The notes: generated from the letters alone by a model not told the origin. A DNA stretch of 45,406 bases from Phormidium ambiguum IAM M-71 (GCF_001904725.1 NZ_MRCE01000051.1:1-45406), one strand, 5' to 3'. Shown: positions 14,704-23,671, numbered from the stretch's first letter. Translations and numbers: made by a program.

Positions 14704-17085
14704 TTAAGTAGAATTAAGCAAATTCAATAACTCTTCTTTCTTAGATTTTTGACTGGCTTGGCTAGTGTAATAAACTGGTAAACTTTGCTGTAAATCAAGC
14801 AGATTTCTATAAATTTGAGAATGACCCTCAACTCTACACCAAAAGCCGATTGCATCTGCTAACTGTTCTACACTTTCCGGCCAATTAGCAGCTTCTTGAC
14901 GCAAATTTTCCCAATCTGAATCAGTAAATAACTCTTTTCTAGTCGTTAATAACCTGATAAATGCTTCTACCTTTTTGTGAGCTTGACTGGGAAAACCGAT
15001 CGCATCAAGCAGCATTGTCTTGTAATTCTTGTCCAGGGAACTGTCATTGCTTCCCGGTAAATTTTTTGGCACTTTAGCCAATTGACTTAATATATTTTGA
15101 GTGCCACCTTCATCTTTACACCAATTAGCAATTGCTTCCCACAGTTCACCAGCATCTTGTGGTAAATAAATTACTAAATTAGCAAGATTTTGCCGCTGTT
15201 GAGGTAACAACAAATCTTGCTTATTTGATAATAATATGATTAACGCTTTCAGTTTATTTTGGGCTTGTTTATCTCGCTTCCACTCTATGAGTTTTCTTAA
15301 CCCCCAAACTGTTCCACCAAAAGCCAAAGCAGAAATCAAGCTCAAGGCAACCGCAACACTAAAAGGATGCAGCGAACTAGAAGTAAATGGTAATTTGATT
15401 GTTACTCGACCATCGCTGCTACCCTGTGTAATCAAACCTGCACCAGAAGCAACGATCGCACCAGCACCCAACCCCGTACTGACAATGTAAACTGTATTTT
15501 GCAATTGGCGATCGCGCTTTTGGGCTGCCTCATCCTTAGCTCGTAGTTCTTGCAAATATACCTGTTCTCTTTGTTTATCTGCTGCTTCTTTCTCTCTCAA
15601 TGCCAGCAAGTACAAGCGTTCTCGTTCCTTGGCTGCTTCATCTTGCCGCCGGATATCCTCTTGACGTTGAAGCTCTTGTTTCTTAGCCACTTCATCTTGC
15701 CGCCGAATTTCCTCCTGACGCTGACGATCCCTTTCTTTAGCTGCTTCATCTTGCTGTCGAATTTCTTCTTGACGCTGACGATCCCTTTCTTTAGCGGCTT
15801 CATCCTGTCGTCGAAGTAGCTGCATTAAAGAATACTCGTGCATTTCCCGCACTTCGTCGTTCAGTTCGCCATACAGCCGTTCTAATTGAAATACTTCTTG
15901 CCATTTGCGATAGCAGCGATGATAATGTTCTCGCTGCATAACTTGAGTAAAATAACCTCTAGCTGTAAACAACAATAATTGGTTGCGAATGTTAGTAAAT
16001 ACTTTCGTATTGTGTTCTACATCCGTTGCCACATCATCGCTAATTTTCCAATTAGCAGCCACCTTTTCTGAAAGCATCATCAAGGTAAATTTTTGGTGAA
16101 GTGCTAACAAGAACAGTAAGAAATATTTGTCGCGTAAGTGAGAGGGGAGAGTTTGTTGAAAGAAATTAGTCTGTGGCGCATCAACTCCTAAAAAACCACC
16201 CCCTTCTAAAGAAAAAACAAACCATTGCTGTTCCGTATATGATAATAATGCTGGGTTATCTGGTTGCAAATCTTCGCGAGAAGGATGATTACCCTGGCCT
16301 ATATGGAAAAAGTTATGTAACTTGTAAAGTAAGTAAGGATTGTATTCTGCTGGTAAGTCATTAACAAACAGAGAGAAAAAGGGCAGCATTTGTCCTGGAA
16401 CAAACACTTCCCGCCACCACTGTTGGGGATCGTTTTCATTACTTCCTGTTTTCAGGAAAGCAGTTATTAATTCATAAAACAGGCAGCGATCGCTATTTTT
16501 ATATTGTTCAACACCCCCCGCAAGTTCTGGAAAAAATTGGCTAAATTCCGGTTGTTGAGTCTCTGGATTTAAACCAATTCTTCGTTGTGCTTTTACCCCA
16601 GTTCCCTGCTGTCCTTTTAAGAAACGAAAGTAGTGTAAAAAATTCAGCCAATCTTTTAAATCATTACTTTTTGGCTGTGTACGTACTATCAAAAATCCCA
16701 CACCGATTCTAAACAGAGCTAATTGTACTGCTTTGTTACCTTGACCTGCTTCCCCAAATTCAAAAGGAATTTCAGCCTGTGGTGATAATAATCGCCAGTT
16801 TGCTCTCAACCCGAATGTATCCCGCACTTCCTCATTTAACTTCCATAATTTACAATTTAAAGATAATTCATCTGATGAATTAAGGTAATTAGCTACATTA
16901 AATAGTAAATCTTCTTGACAAAATAGTTCTTCTCTCCAGATCTTTTGATTTCGTCCTGGTAAGTGCGCTTTTTCTATTGTGGTCACTAAATTTTCAAAAT
17001 CATCGCCCTCAAATAAAAATGGATAAATAAAATAAACAAATGATGTTTTTCGCTCTACTATAACTTCTAAATTTTCCCATTTCAT
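14704..17085 (-). CDS. Membrane protein with helical stalk (CorA-like layout), type III accessory
   Basis: This 793-aa protein is of unknown function. Residues 1-400 are a soluble mixed domain with SLEGGGFLGVDAP (about 292-304) and DKYFLLFLLALHQKFTLMML (about 319-338). A charged helix follows; from about 425 to 530 it consists of six 18-residue units of the type RQDEAAKERDRQRQEEIR. Two membrane segments come next (about 531-552 and 573-599), with a 20-residue loop between. The C-terminal tail has two copies of a helical domain (about 612-677 and 704-770) sharing WxxAIxxWCKDEG and WCRVEG cores. Soluble domain, long stalk helix and two late membrane helices recall CorA channels, and CorA-like proteins are known type III effectors. 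The GMN loop of CorA is absent. It lies in the cas operon just before the CARF-HEPN gene. Confidence 0.6.
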   Translation of the reverse strand: MKWENLEVIVERKTSFVYFIYPFLFEGDDFENLVTTIEKAHLPGRNQKIWREELFCQEDLLFNVANYLNSSDELSLNCKLWKLNEEVRDTFGLRANWRLLSPQAEIPFEFGEAGQGNKAVQLALFRIGVGFLIVRTQPKSNDLKDWLNFLHYFRFLKGQQGTGVKAQRRIGLNPETQQPEFSQFFPELAGGVEQYKNSDRCLFYELITAFLKTGSNENDPQQWWREVFVPGQMLPFFSLFVNDLPAEYNPYLLYKLHNFFHIGQGNHPSREDLQPDNPALLSYTEQQWFVFSLEGGGFLGVDAPQTNFFQQTLPSHLRDKYFLLFLLALHQKFTLMMLSEKVAANWKISDDVATDVEHNTKVFTNIRNQLLLFTARGYFTQVMQREHYHRCYRKWQEVFQLERLYGELNDEVREMHEYSLMQLLRRQDEAAKERDRQRQEEIRQQDEAAKERDRQRQEEIRRQDEVAKKQELQRQEDIRRQDEAAKERERLYLLALREKEAADKQREQVYLQELRAKDEAAQKRDRQLQNTVYIVSTGLGAGAIVASGAGLITQGSSDGRVTIKLPFTSSSLHPFSVAVALSLISALAFGGTVWGLRKLIEWKRDKQAQNKLKALIILLSNKQDLLLPQQRQNLANLVIYLPQDAGELWEAIANWCKDEGGTQNILSQLAKVPKNLPGSNDSSLDKNYKTMLLDAIGFPSQAHKKVEAFIRLLTTRKELFTDSDWENLRQEAANWPESVEQLADAIGFWCRVEGHSQIYRNLLDLQQSLPVYYTSQASQKSKKEELLNLLNST
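15496..15813 (-). repeat. Six 54-bp coding repeats forming the stalk
   Basis: Within the 793-aa membrane protein, six units of 18 codons follow one another. The first three or four are close copies (DEAAKERDRQRQEEIR type) and the last two are diverged. Eighteen residues equal five helical turns, so charges fall on the same faces in every unit, favouring a rigid single helix. Such DNA repeats can change copy number by slippage in steps that keep frame. Confidence 0.85.
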
Positions 17086-17127
17086 GATTGCCCTACCTCA
17101 ATGTATGTATTAATTTATTCATTTAAT

Positions 17128-20094
17128 TTACTCAGAACGAGCTAAAGTTAAAGGAGTCTTTTCTTCAGAACATTCACTCATTTCTAAACGATGACAAAGT
17201 TCAATACTACCAATTCGATATTGAATCTTTTGTAAATATTCACCGTACAATTTAGTCAATTCCTTGGCTTTAATCGAAGCGTGAGATTCACTGGAAACAT
17301 TCTGTAAAAGCTGATTTGCTTCTCGTAATTTGTCTTGTGCAATCTTTAAAACCTCAACATTATAAGGCGGTGCTTCAATTATTTGTAAAACTTCCTTAGC
17401 TAACTTTTCTCCCTCACCTAAACTAACTTCTGCTTTCTCTTCTATTGTTAGTTTTTGGCTAATACTTGTATAAGCAGTCTGATAAATTGGTAGCTTTTCT
17501 TGAGCTTGAGCGAAAAAAGGTGTATTCTTGGGAGTAGTTTCTAAAAGCTTAATTGCTTCTTGTAAGTCAACCTGTGCTTGTTTCCAAGTTGCTAAAGGTT
17601 GAGTAGATTGTTGCGAAATCTGTAAAGCATCCGAACCTAATTTATTAGCGGTTTCCCAATTTGAGTTAATTTTCTCTTCTGTAGAAAGCCTTTTACTAAT
17701 AACATCATAATTAGACCGATAAGCTAATAATTTCGTTTTCGCTTGTGTGGAAACAAAAGTTCCTTCTGGTATACTTTCTAATAAATTAATAGCTTCTTGC
17801 CATTTTCCCTGCGCTTTCTGCCAAACTACTAAGGAATGGGGTGGATTTTGTACCAAAAGAGCAGCTTCCATTGCTGGTTGTTGAGTAGCTGCTAAACTAG
17901 CTAAAGCTGTTTCTTCTATTTGAATCCGCTGTTCAATTTTTGGCAACCGATTTTTTAAATTAGCTGTATCAACTTGTGCTTGCTGATATGCAGAACCAAT
18001 AAAATTAGGAATAGTATCTAACCGCGAAATAGCTTCTTTCAACTTTGTTTGAGAATCTTTCAAAGTTATCAAATCCGGCATTTGATTAACATCAGGTATT
18101 TGTGATACCATTCCTTGCACTTGCGATCGCAGTTGTTCTTGCTGATATCTCATCCATCCAATTCCTGCTACCGGAGATAAAAGCACCATAATTGAAGCAG
18201 CAATAGCTGCTTTTAATTGCAACTTCCTTTGATAATGTTTTTTCTCTAACTTTCTCCTTAAAGATGGATCTTTTAAGCAGTTTTCCGCCACATCCTTTAT
18301 TTGAACAGACTTTTGCATAATCGCTTCGATCTGTGGTTTTACCTTACTACAAAACTTCAAAATGTTTGTCAGTTTTTCTGACTTATCTGCTAAATAAAGT
18401 ACTAATTGTCCTTGGCGATTAAATTCTATAGCAGTGATTCCACCAAATAGTGAGATTAAGGTAGTAAGCGTTGAGGGAGTTAAAGATATTCCCGTTTGTT
18501 TATCGGCTGCTTTGATAATGGTTACTAAATTTTGTTGAATTTGTTGCAGATGTTCACCAACAGCTATAATTTCCTTAGTTTGTTGGCGTATCTGTCGAGG
18601 ATTATCAATAGCTAAAGTTGGATTAGCACGTTTGGCGAATTCTTTAAGTTGTTTCTTAAAATCAGCTAAAGTTTGCACTGATTTAGCTTCGCTTAATAAT
18701 TGAATCAGTTGAGCATGATTTAAACATTGTTCGGCAATCTTTCCTAAATAAACACTTTGAATAATTGGTTGTTTAATGTTTTCTTTAAGCTGAATACAAG
18801 ATTTGCAGAAACTTTCAAACTTAATAGTTTCTTGGTTGTGGTAAATCACTAAAATTGCATCTTTTTCAATCCCTACACCAGTAAAAGAACTGCCAAATAA
18901 ATCTAACAAGGCAATGATGCTTGAAGCATTCAAAGGAAAAGCTTCTTGGTTAGCAAATAGTTTCGTAGCTGCATCTAGTTGATTTTGAATTTCTCTTAAA
19001 TGAGTCTGAAATTGTTTGAATGTATTAGCTTGTCGCTGCATTAACTCCCTATCTCCAAAACTTAATTTTGGGGGAGTATTATCTATCAATTCTTTTACCT
19101 GACTCTCTAATTCACTTAGACTAACTGCTGATTTGGGTGATTGCAATGATTTGATAATAGCTGGATGGTTAATACATTGCTCTGTTAATTGTCTAAACTG
19201 TGTTGTTAGGGGGAAAATTCGCTGAATTCTTTCAGATAATTTTTGGCAGTAATTATAGATATCTATAATTGTATGCTGTTCTCTACCAATGGTAAAAACA
19301 AGTTGCCCCCGGCGATCTAGTTCTACGCTATCTACAGCGTTACCAAACAAACATAGCAATGCTTTTAGTACTGTCGAATTGATAGTGAATGCTGGACTAT
19401 TATCAAAAGATTGGTAAAATTCTTGGAGTTGGATTTGAAGTTTATTCAGTTGTTGAATAGCTAGTTTAATTGATTCTAACTGCAATGGTAATAGCTGCGG
19501 TTTGCTAAAAGTAAAAGTTAATTTTAAATTATTAATTATCTGATTAAATTGATCGGTTAAATCTTGGGTAGTTAGGAAGGTTGTTGAATCTTCCAAGTAT
19601 TCGAGTATTTGTGGTTCTTTTAAACAAATTTGAGCAATATTCTGTAGCTGTTCGCATTGTTCATAGATAATTTCAACTCGTTGAGCAAAAGCTTTGAGAA
19701 CTTGGTAATATTGTCTTAAACTATTTTCGTCATGAATAGCTTGGTCTAACAATTCATTACCTATCTCTGTGGTAATTTCTGCGAAAATAGAAGAGAAGAA
19801 GTCGTCATTATCGCTGTTACCACCAATTAACATTAAAGCGACTCCCGCTGCTGCTTTGGCAACTCTAGCCGTATCAATTTTAGCGATCGCTATTTCCAAA
19901 GCTGCTAAGTTCGGCTGTATGTCAGCTTTAATCTGAATTAATTCTTTCTGTTGCTGTTGAAGTTTTACTAATTGTTGCTGTATGGTGTTTGCATCACCAA
20001 AGCTAAATGTCATTCTTTCAGCTAGATTAGTAACTTCTAATTCAAAATTATGTAATGTACTCATAAAGACTTTGGCATCCCTAAAATTGCCCAT
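17128..20094 (-). CDS. Large repeat-built protein with one membrane segment, operon head
   Basis: I recognise no family. The protein has 988 aa from ATG 20094 or 978 from ATG 20064; the latter begins MSTLHNFEL and neither has a strong ribosome site. Residues about 29-617 hold four related modules of some 130 residues. Three share a core of the form LxxLLxLFG, then a strand pair such as RRGQLVFTIG, FCxxxxxLKENI, and AEQCLNHAQLIQLL; the first is diverged. One membrane helix follows, AAIAASIMVLLSPVAGIGWM (about 629-648). The rest is helical repeats with cores WQKAQGKWQEAINLLESIP, WKQAQVDLQEAIKLLETTP and IAQDKLREANQLLQNV. No catalytic motif is apparent. It sits 42 bp upstream of the stalked membrane protein on the same strand, so a joint membrane assembly with the type III locus is likely but inferred. 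Confidence 0.7.
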   Translation of the reverse strand: MGNFRDAKVFMSTLHNFELEVTNLAERMTFSFGDANTIQQQLVKLQQQQKELIQIKADIQPNLAALEIAIAKIDTARVAKAAAGVALMLIGGNSDNDDFFSSIFAEITTEIGNELLDQAIHDENSLRQYYQVLKAFAQRVEIIYEQCEQLQNIAQICLKEPQILEYLEDSTTFLTTQDLTDQFNQIINNLKLTFTFSKPQLLPLQLESIKLAIQQLNKLQIQLQEFYQSFDNSPAFTINSTVLKALLCLFGNAVDSVELDRRGQLVFTIGREQHTIIDIYNYCQKLSERIQRIFPLTTQFRQLTEQCINHPAIIKSLQSPKSAVSLSELESQVKELIDNTPPKLSFGDRELMQRQANTFKQFQTHLREIQNQLDAATKLFANQEAFPLNASSIIALLDLFGSSFTGVGIEKDAILVIYHNQETIKFESFCKSCIQLKENIKQPIIQSVYLGKIAEQCLNHAQLIQLLSEAKSVQTLADFKKQLKEFAKRANPTLAIDNPRQIRQQTKEIIAVGEHLQQIQQNLVTIIKAADKQTGISLTPSTLTTLISLFGGITAIEFNRQGQLVLYLADKSEKLTNILKFCSKVKPQIEAIMQKSVQIKDVAENCLKDPSLRRKLEKKHYQRKLQLKAAIAASIMVLLSPVAGIGWMRYQQEQLRSQVQGMVSQIPDVNQMPDLITLKDSQTKLKEAISRLDTIPNFIGSAYQQAQVDTANLKNRLPKIEQRIQIEETALASLAATQQPAMEAALLVQNPPHSLVVWQKAQGKWQEAINLLESIPEGTFVSTQAKTKLLAYRSNYDVISKRLSTEEKINSNWETANKLGSDALQISQQSTQPLATWKQAQVDLQEAIKLLETTPKNTPFFAQAQEKLPIYQTAYTSISQKLTIEEKAEVSLGEGEKLAKEVLQIIEAPPYNVEVLKIAQDKLREANQLLQNVSSESHASIKAKELTKLYGEYLQKIQYRIGSIELCHRLEMSECSEEKTPLTLARSE

Positions 20095-20359
20095 AAGTTA
20101 TTTGATAAAGATTACAGATAAACCAGTAGTTTTTAGACTATAGGCTAGGCTGCAAATAGCTATTCCGTACACTGGTCACTGGGTTTGCAACTTTGGCAAT
20201 CTGTGCTAACACGGAGGTTGGGTGAAAGGTTTTAGCTATTAGTTAAAACGTAACATTCCTGATTCTTCTTTTCCTATCGTATTTTTACGGGTATTGATAC
20301 AATTACAGTTGAAAGATTTTAGCTAAAAATAGCTTAAACTTTTAGGAAAGTTGTCAACC

Positions 20360-20782
20360 ATGTTCAATTCAAAGTTAAACAATAATACATTGCATGACAT
20401 ATTAATCCAAACTAAAATCATTGCTGTGGTGGGACATTCCGACAACCCAACCCGCATCAGCTACCAGATTGCTCAATTCTTGCGGCAAGTAGGCTATATC
20501 GTCATTCCAGTCAACCCAATGGTGAGCGAAATTGATGGGCAGCCTTGCTATGCTTCGCTTCAAGATGTACCTCAGTCAGTAGATTTGGTCAATGTGTTCC
20601 GGCGGTGCGAATACCTACCGGAAATAGTTTCTGATGCGATCGCTATTGATGCCAAAACCATCTGGGCGCAGTCAGGCATCTATGACGAACACTCTGCCAA
20701 AAAAGCATTGCAAGCAGGATTAAACGTAGTTATGGACTCTTGTATTAAGGTGGAATACAACAGGTTAAATATAAGTCGTTAG
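20360..20782 (+). CDS. CoA-binding-domain protein (YccU type)
   Basis: This 140-aa Rossmann-fold protein starts at ATG 20360 (aggaaag upstream) rather than the TTG nine bases earlier. It shows KIIAVVGHSDNPTRISYQIA, QVGYIVIPVNP, PQSVDLVNVFRR and TIWAQSGI, the standard order of a stand-alone CoA-binding domain as in YccU/YneT. Such proteins bind CoA or acyl-CoA and are poorly understood. The gene diverges from the type III operon across a 265-bp gap (20095-20359) that must contain both promoters, and lies 8 bp before the DUF5996 gene. Confidence 0.88.
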   Translation: MFNSKLNNNTLHDILIQTKIIAVVGHSDNPTRISYQIAQFLRQVGYIVIPVNPMVSEIDGQPCYASLQDVPQSVDLVNVFRRCEYLPEIVSDAIAIDAKTIWAQSGIYDEHSAKKALQAGLNVVMDSCIKVEYNRLNISR

Positions 20783-20790
20783 AAAATGTT

Positions 20791-21732
20791 ATGGCTGTTC
20801 CCACGTCTAACTTAGACTCAGAAGTTTGGGTGTCCTTACCGATTGCAGATTGGCAAGATACAAATGAAACGCTACATCTGTGGACTCAAATTATTGGCAA
20901 GATTCGATTAGCACTGGCTCCAAAAGTCAATCACTGGTGGCATTCAACCCTTTATGTTACCCCGTGTGGACTGACTACATCAACCATTCCCTACAAAACT
21001 AGCACTTTTCAAATCACCTTTGATTTTCTCAATCATCAATTGCTGATAGAAACCAGCGATGGAATCACAAAGACGATCCCACTCATGCCCCGCTCTGTGT
21101 CTGATTTTTATCAAGCAGTGATGAGTACCCTACTGGATATAGGAATTGACGTACACATTTGGACTATGCCACAAGAAGTGAGCGATCCGATTCCTTTTGA
21201 GGAGGATACTCAGCACGCAGCTTACGATCGAGACTATGCTCAACGGTTTTGGCGAATTTTGGTGCAGTGCGACCGCCTCCTGACGATTTTCCGCGCCCGT
21301 TATGCAGGAAAGTGTAGCCCAGTCCATTTCTTCTGGGGCAGCTTTGATTTGGCAGTAACTCGCTTCTCCGGGCGACCTGCGCCCCAGCATCCAGGGGGTG
21401 TACCAGGGATGGCAGACTGGGTAACGCGAGAAGCTTACTCCCACGAGGTAAGCAGTTGTGGGTTTTGGTTTGGCAAAGGTTCAATCGAGGCATTATTTTA
21501 CGCCTACGCCTATCCAGCCCCAGAAGGCTTCCCAGATTACTCAGTACAACCCCAGGAAGCCTTCTTTAGCCAAGAGATGCAAGAGTTTGTCTTGCCATAT
21601 CAGGCAGTAATACAGGCAACTGATCCAGATGCAATGGTGCTGAATTTTTTGCAAAGCACTTACGAAGCAGCAGCGAATTTAGGGCATTGGGAGCGGGCGG
21701 CGTTAGACTATAGCCCAATAATGAAGAGTTAG
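20791..21732 (+). CDS. DUF5996 family protein
   Basis: This 313-aa protein matches DUF5996 by several conserved segments: WVSLPIADWQDTNETLHLWT, VNHWWHSTLYVTPCGLTT, a middle HAAYDRDYAQRFWRIL, then SPVHFFWGSFDLAVTRFSGR, and a C-terminal LPYQAVIQATDPDAMVLNFL. The function is unknown in the literature I know. There is no signal peptide or membrane segment, so it is probably cytoplasmic. It begins 8 bp behind the CoA-binding gene and is probably co-transcribed with it. Confidence 0.85.
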   Translation: MAVPTSNLDSEVWVSLPIADWQDTNETLHLWTQIIGKIRLALAPKVNHWWHSTLYVTPCGLTTSTIPYKTSTFQITFDFLNHQLLIETSDGITKTIPLMPRSVSDFYQAVMSTLLDIGIDVHIWTMPQEVSDPIPFEEDTQHAAYDRDYAQRFWRILVQCDRLLTIFRARYAGKCSPVHFFWGSFDLAVTRFSGRPAPQHPGGVPGMADWVTREAYSHEVSSCGFWFGKGSIEALFYAYAYPAPEGFPDYSVQPQEAFFSQEMQEFVLPYQAVIQATDPDAMVLNFLQSTYEAAANLGHWERAALDYSPIMKS

Positions 21733-21785
21733 ATTTTCTGTTCTAGGAAGCGATCGCTAAAAATGTGCGCCATGGCGCACAAATT

Positions 21786-22682
21786 CTAAAAAACCAGTAA
21801 AACAGATTTAATAGGTCGCTTCACCCAATTTCCTTTGTTATCCACTTTGCCATAGAACGTCTGTCCTTTGTAATAAAAAGACGAGGAACTGCCACCATCC
21901 AAATTCATCGCTTTTTCCACCCCCAACGACTTCATAAACTTAGCTAGTTCCGGTAAGGACATCCCCGAAGTAGTAGGATTTTCTGGTTTTTGCGCCACCA
22001 TTACCCACAAAAGACTACCATCAACAGTAATACCAACTGCCGTTCTAGCATTGAGTTGGTTGCTCAATAATACATCCCTAATAACTCTTCCATTCGCCAC
22101 ATCTGCGAACCCCTCTGGAACTAAACCCAGTTCTGGCAATAAAGTTGGCCCACCACCCAAGGCATCTACTAAACGGCAACTATCAGGAATTGGTTCGTTG
22201 CGAAGATTAATATCGTAACTAATAGTTCCTCCACAAATGTAGCGTCTTAATTCACTACGATTGAGCATTTTCTCTAAGTAAGGGGCATTTTTAGGATTAT
22301 TAATGAATCGTTCGTTCAGTTTTGGGTCTGCAATTAACGCTCCTTCTCGAATCACAATCGAAGTGGTTTTTTGGTTCATTGGGTCGAAAAAGCCACCGTT
22401 GATAGCTGCAAATGCTTGATGTTTTCTTGCTATATTTTCTACTAGTTCAAGTGTTGGGGAAACAATAGGTTTGACAGAAAAACGGCTGGTTTTTGGAATC
22501 AATAGTGTATGGACTACACTTTGTGGCAAGGTGTAAGATTTATACTCAATTTCTGGTTGAAGTGGTGGTTCAACTGTCTGATAGGAAGCTTTTGTCGCTC
22601 GATTCTGGATATTAGAAAATAACATCTCTGCCAAAGTAATCGAACTTACGAGTATCCAAAATAGCAACCAGACTTTTTTCAT
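21786..22682 (-). CDS. Phosphodiester glycosidase-family (NAGPA-like) secreted protein
   Basis: This 298-aa protein opens with a signal or anchor segment, KKVWLLFWILVSSITLAEML, so it acts outside the cytoplasm. The NAGPA/DUF2233 core is clear: HQAFAAINGGFFDPMNQ (about 90-106), RTAVGITVDGSLLWVMVAQ, and NLDGGSSSSFYYKG near the C-terminus, the usual substrate-site motif of the family. Members hydrolyse sugar-phosphate diesters such as N-acetylglucosamine phosphodiesters; the substrate here is unknown. The ATG overlaps the stop of the ACT-domain gene (ATGA), so the two are translated together although no link in function is evident. Confidence 0.88.
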   Translation of the reverse strand: MKKVWLLFWILVSSITLAEMLFSNIQNRATKASYQTVEPPLQPEIEYKSYTLPQSVVHTLLIPKTSRFSVKPIVSPTLELVENIARKHQAFAAINGGFFDPMNQKTTSIVIREGALIADPKLNERFINNPKNAPYLEKMLNRSELRRYICGGTISYDINLRNEPIPDSCRLVDALGGGPTLLPELGLVPEGFADVANGRVIRDVLLSNQLNARTAVGITVDGSLLWVMVAQKPENPTTSGMSLPELAKFMKSLGVEKAMNLDGGSSSSFYYKGQTFYGKVDNKGNWVKRPIKSVLLVF

Positions 22683-23098
22683 GGCTCAGGGCTATTAACA
22701 ACTTCATTTAAGCTCATTGCCGCCAGAATTTCTATAGTGCGTGGTGCATCTTTTTGAGCAACAAATAAATGGTCGTGATAATAAGCAGCAATCACATTAC
22801 AACTGATACCAGCCTTGGTTAATTTTGCTGAAATAGCAGCCGTCAAACCAACTGCTTCGAGTGAAGAATGAACAGTTAATGTAATCCATGCAGTAACGAA
22901 GGAATAAGGAATAGAAAGCCGATCGGCCTCCCGTTTGGTGATAATTAGCGTCGTACCTTCTACTTCCCGAAAAACACAAATTGGTTCTATATTTTTGGGG
23001 ATTTGATTATCAGATAAGGTACAAAATACATATTCGCCAGCTTGTAACTGCGGTTTCAATCCTTTGATTAAATTTGACAGTTCTGTTTCTCCACTCAT
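22679..23098 (-). CDS. ACT-domain protein
   Basis: This 139-aa protein is built of two ACT-type halves: the first with GEYVFCTLSDNQIP and GTTLIITKREADRL, the second with WITLTVHSSLEAVGLTAAIS, AGISCNVIAAYYHDHLFV and the tail APRTIEILAAMS. Stand-alone ACT proteins of this form bind small molecules, often amino acids, and are usually regulatory. The gene lies 6 bp behind tetR and overlaps the start of the glycosidase-like gene, so the three form one minus-strand unit. Confidence 0.85.
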   Translation of the reverse strand: MSGETELSNLIKGLKPQLQAGEYVFCTLSDNQIPKNIEPICVFREVEGTTLIITKREADRLSIPYSFVTAWITLTVHSSLEAVGLTAAISAKLTKAGISCNVIAAYYHDHLFVAQKDAPRTIEILAAMSLNEVVNSPEP

Positions 23099-23104
23099 GT
23101 TTTT

Positions 23105-23647
23105 CTATCGACAAAGTGCGATCGGTAATTCCTCAATCGTCCGCCGAAACACAGATGTATCGTCCATTGCTTGCGATAAAATCAGTGAACCTTGAATCGC
23201 TATTGCGGCATCTTCCCCCCGCTGTTTGGCAAGTTGAGCATCTATACCCGACTGAATTAACACATTTGCGATCGCATCAATCCAATTCTGAAATAGTGCT
23301 TTTACTTTAGCGTGAAATACATCTCTAGCTGAACCAGACAACAAAATCGCAAACATACAAGGTTGTTCCCCTCCGTGATAGAGTTCATTTAAGCGTAAGC
23401 ACATTCGCCCCAACCTTGTCACCGCATCCCCTTCACTCTCCAAAGCAGGCAAAATATTCTTAAATAACCATTTTTCCAGATAATCCAAAACTGTCTCAAC
23501 CATCTGATCCTTCCCACCGGGAAAGTGATGGTAGAGACTAGCTTTTCCCAGTCCAGTCGCCTCGGAAATCTTGGACAGCGTAGCACCATCATAACCGTAC
23601 TGACGAAACAACCCCAACAAGCAAGGAATATAGGTTTCTTTTGGCAT
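23105..23647 (-). CDS. TetR/AcrR-family repressor
   Basis: This 180-aa protein has the N-terminal TetR helix-turn-helix: LFRQYGYDGATLSKISEATG then LGKASLYHHFPGGKDQMVE (about 13-50). The C-terminal helical ligand domain has CLRLNELYHGGEQPCMFAIL and ends LPIALCR. It diverges from the GST and flavin-reductase-like genes, and the gap holds a palindrome overlapping promoter elements. The likely role is repression of these detoxification genes, and of itself, until a xenobiotic or oxidised ligand binds. Promoter details are given in the operator entry. Confidence 0.9.
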   Translation of the reverse strand: MPKETYIPCLLGLFRQYGYDGATLSKISEATGLGKASLYHHFPGGKDQMVETVLDYLEKWLFKNILPALESEGDAVTRLGRMCLRLNELYHGGEQPCMFAILLSGSARDVFHAKVKALFQNWIDAIANVLIQSGIDAQLAKQRGEDAAIAIQGSLILSQAMDDTSVFRRTIEELPIALCR

Positions 23648-23671
23648 AGCTCAAAAATTAAAAATTAACTA

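Noticed and set aside
15550-15819. Plus-strand frame rich in Leu/Phe/Ser opposite the stalk repeats
   Set aside because: It is a shadow of the 54-bp coding repeats of the membrane protein on the other strand.
14704-17085. Calling the 793-aa protein a true CorA magnesium channel
   Set aside because: The layout fits but the GMN loop between the membrane helices is missing and the C-terminal tail is long, so only a layout resemblance is claimed.
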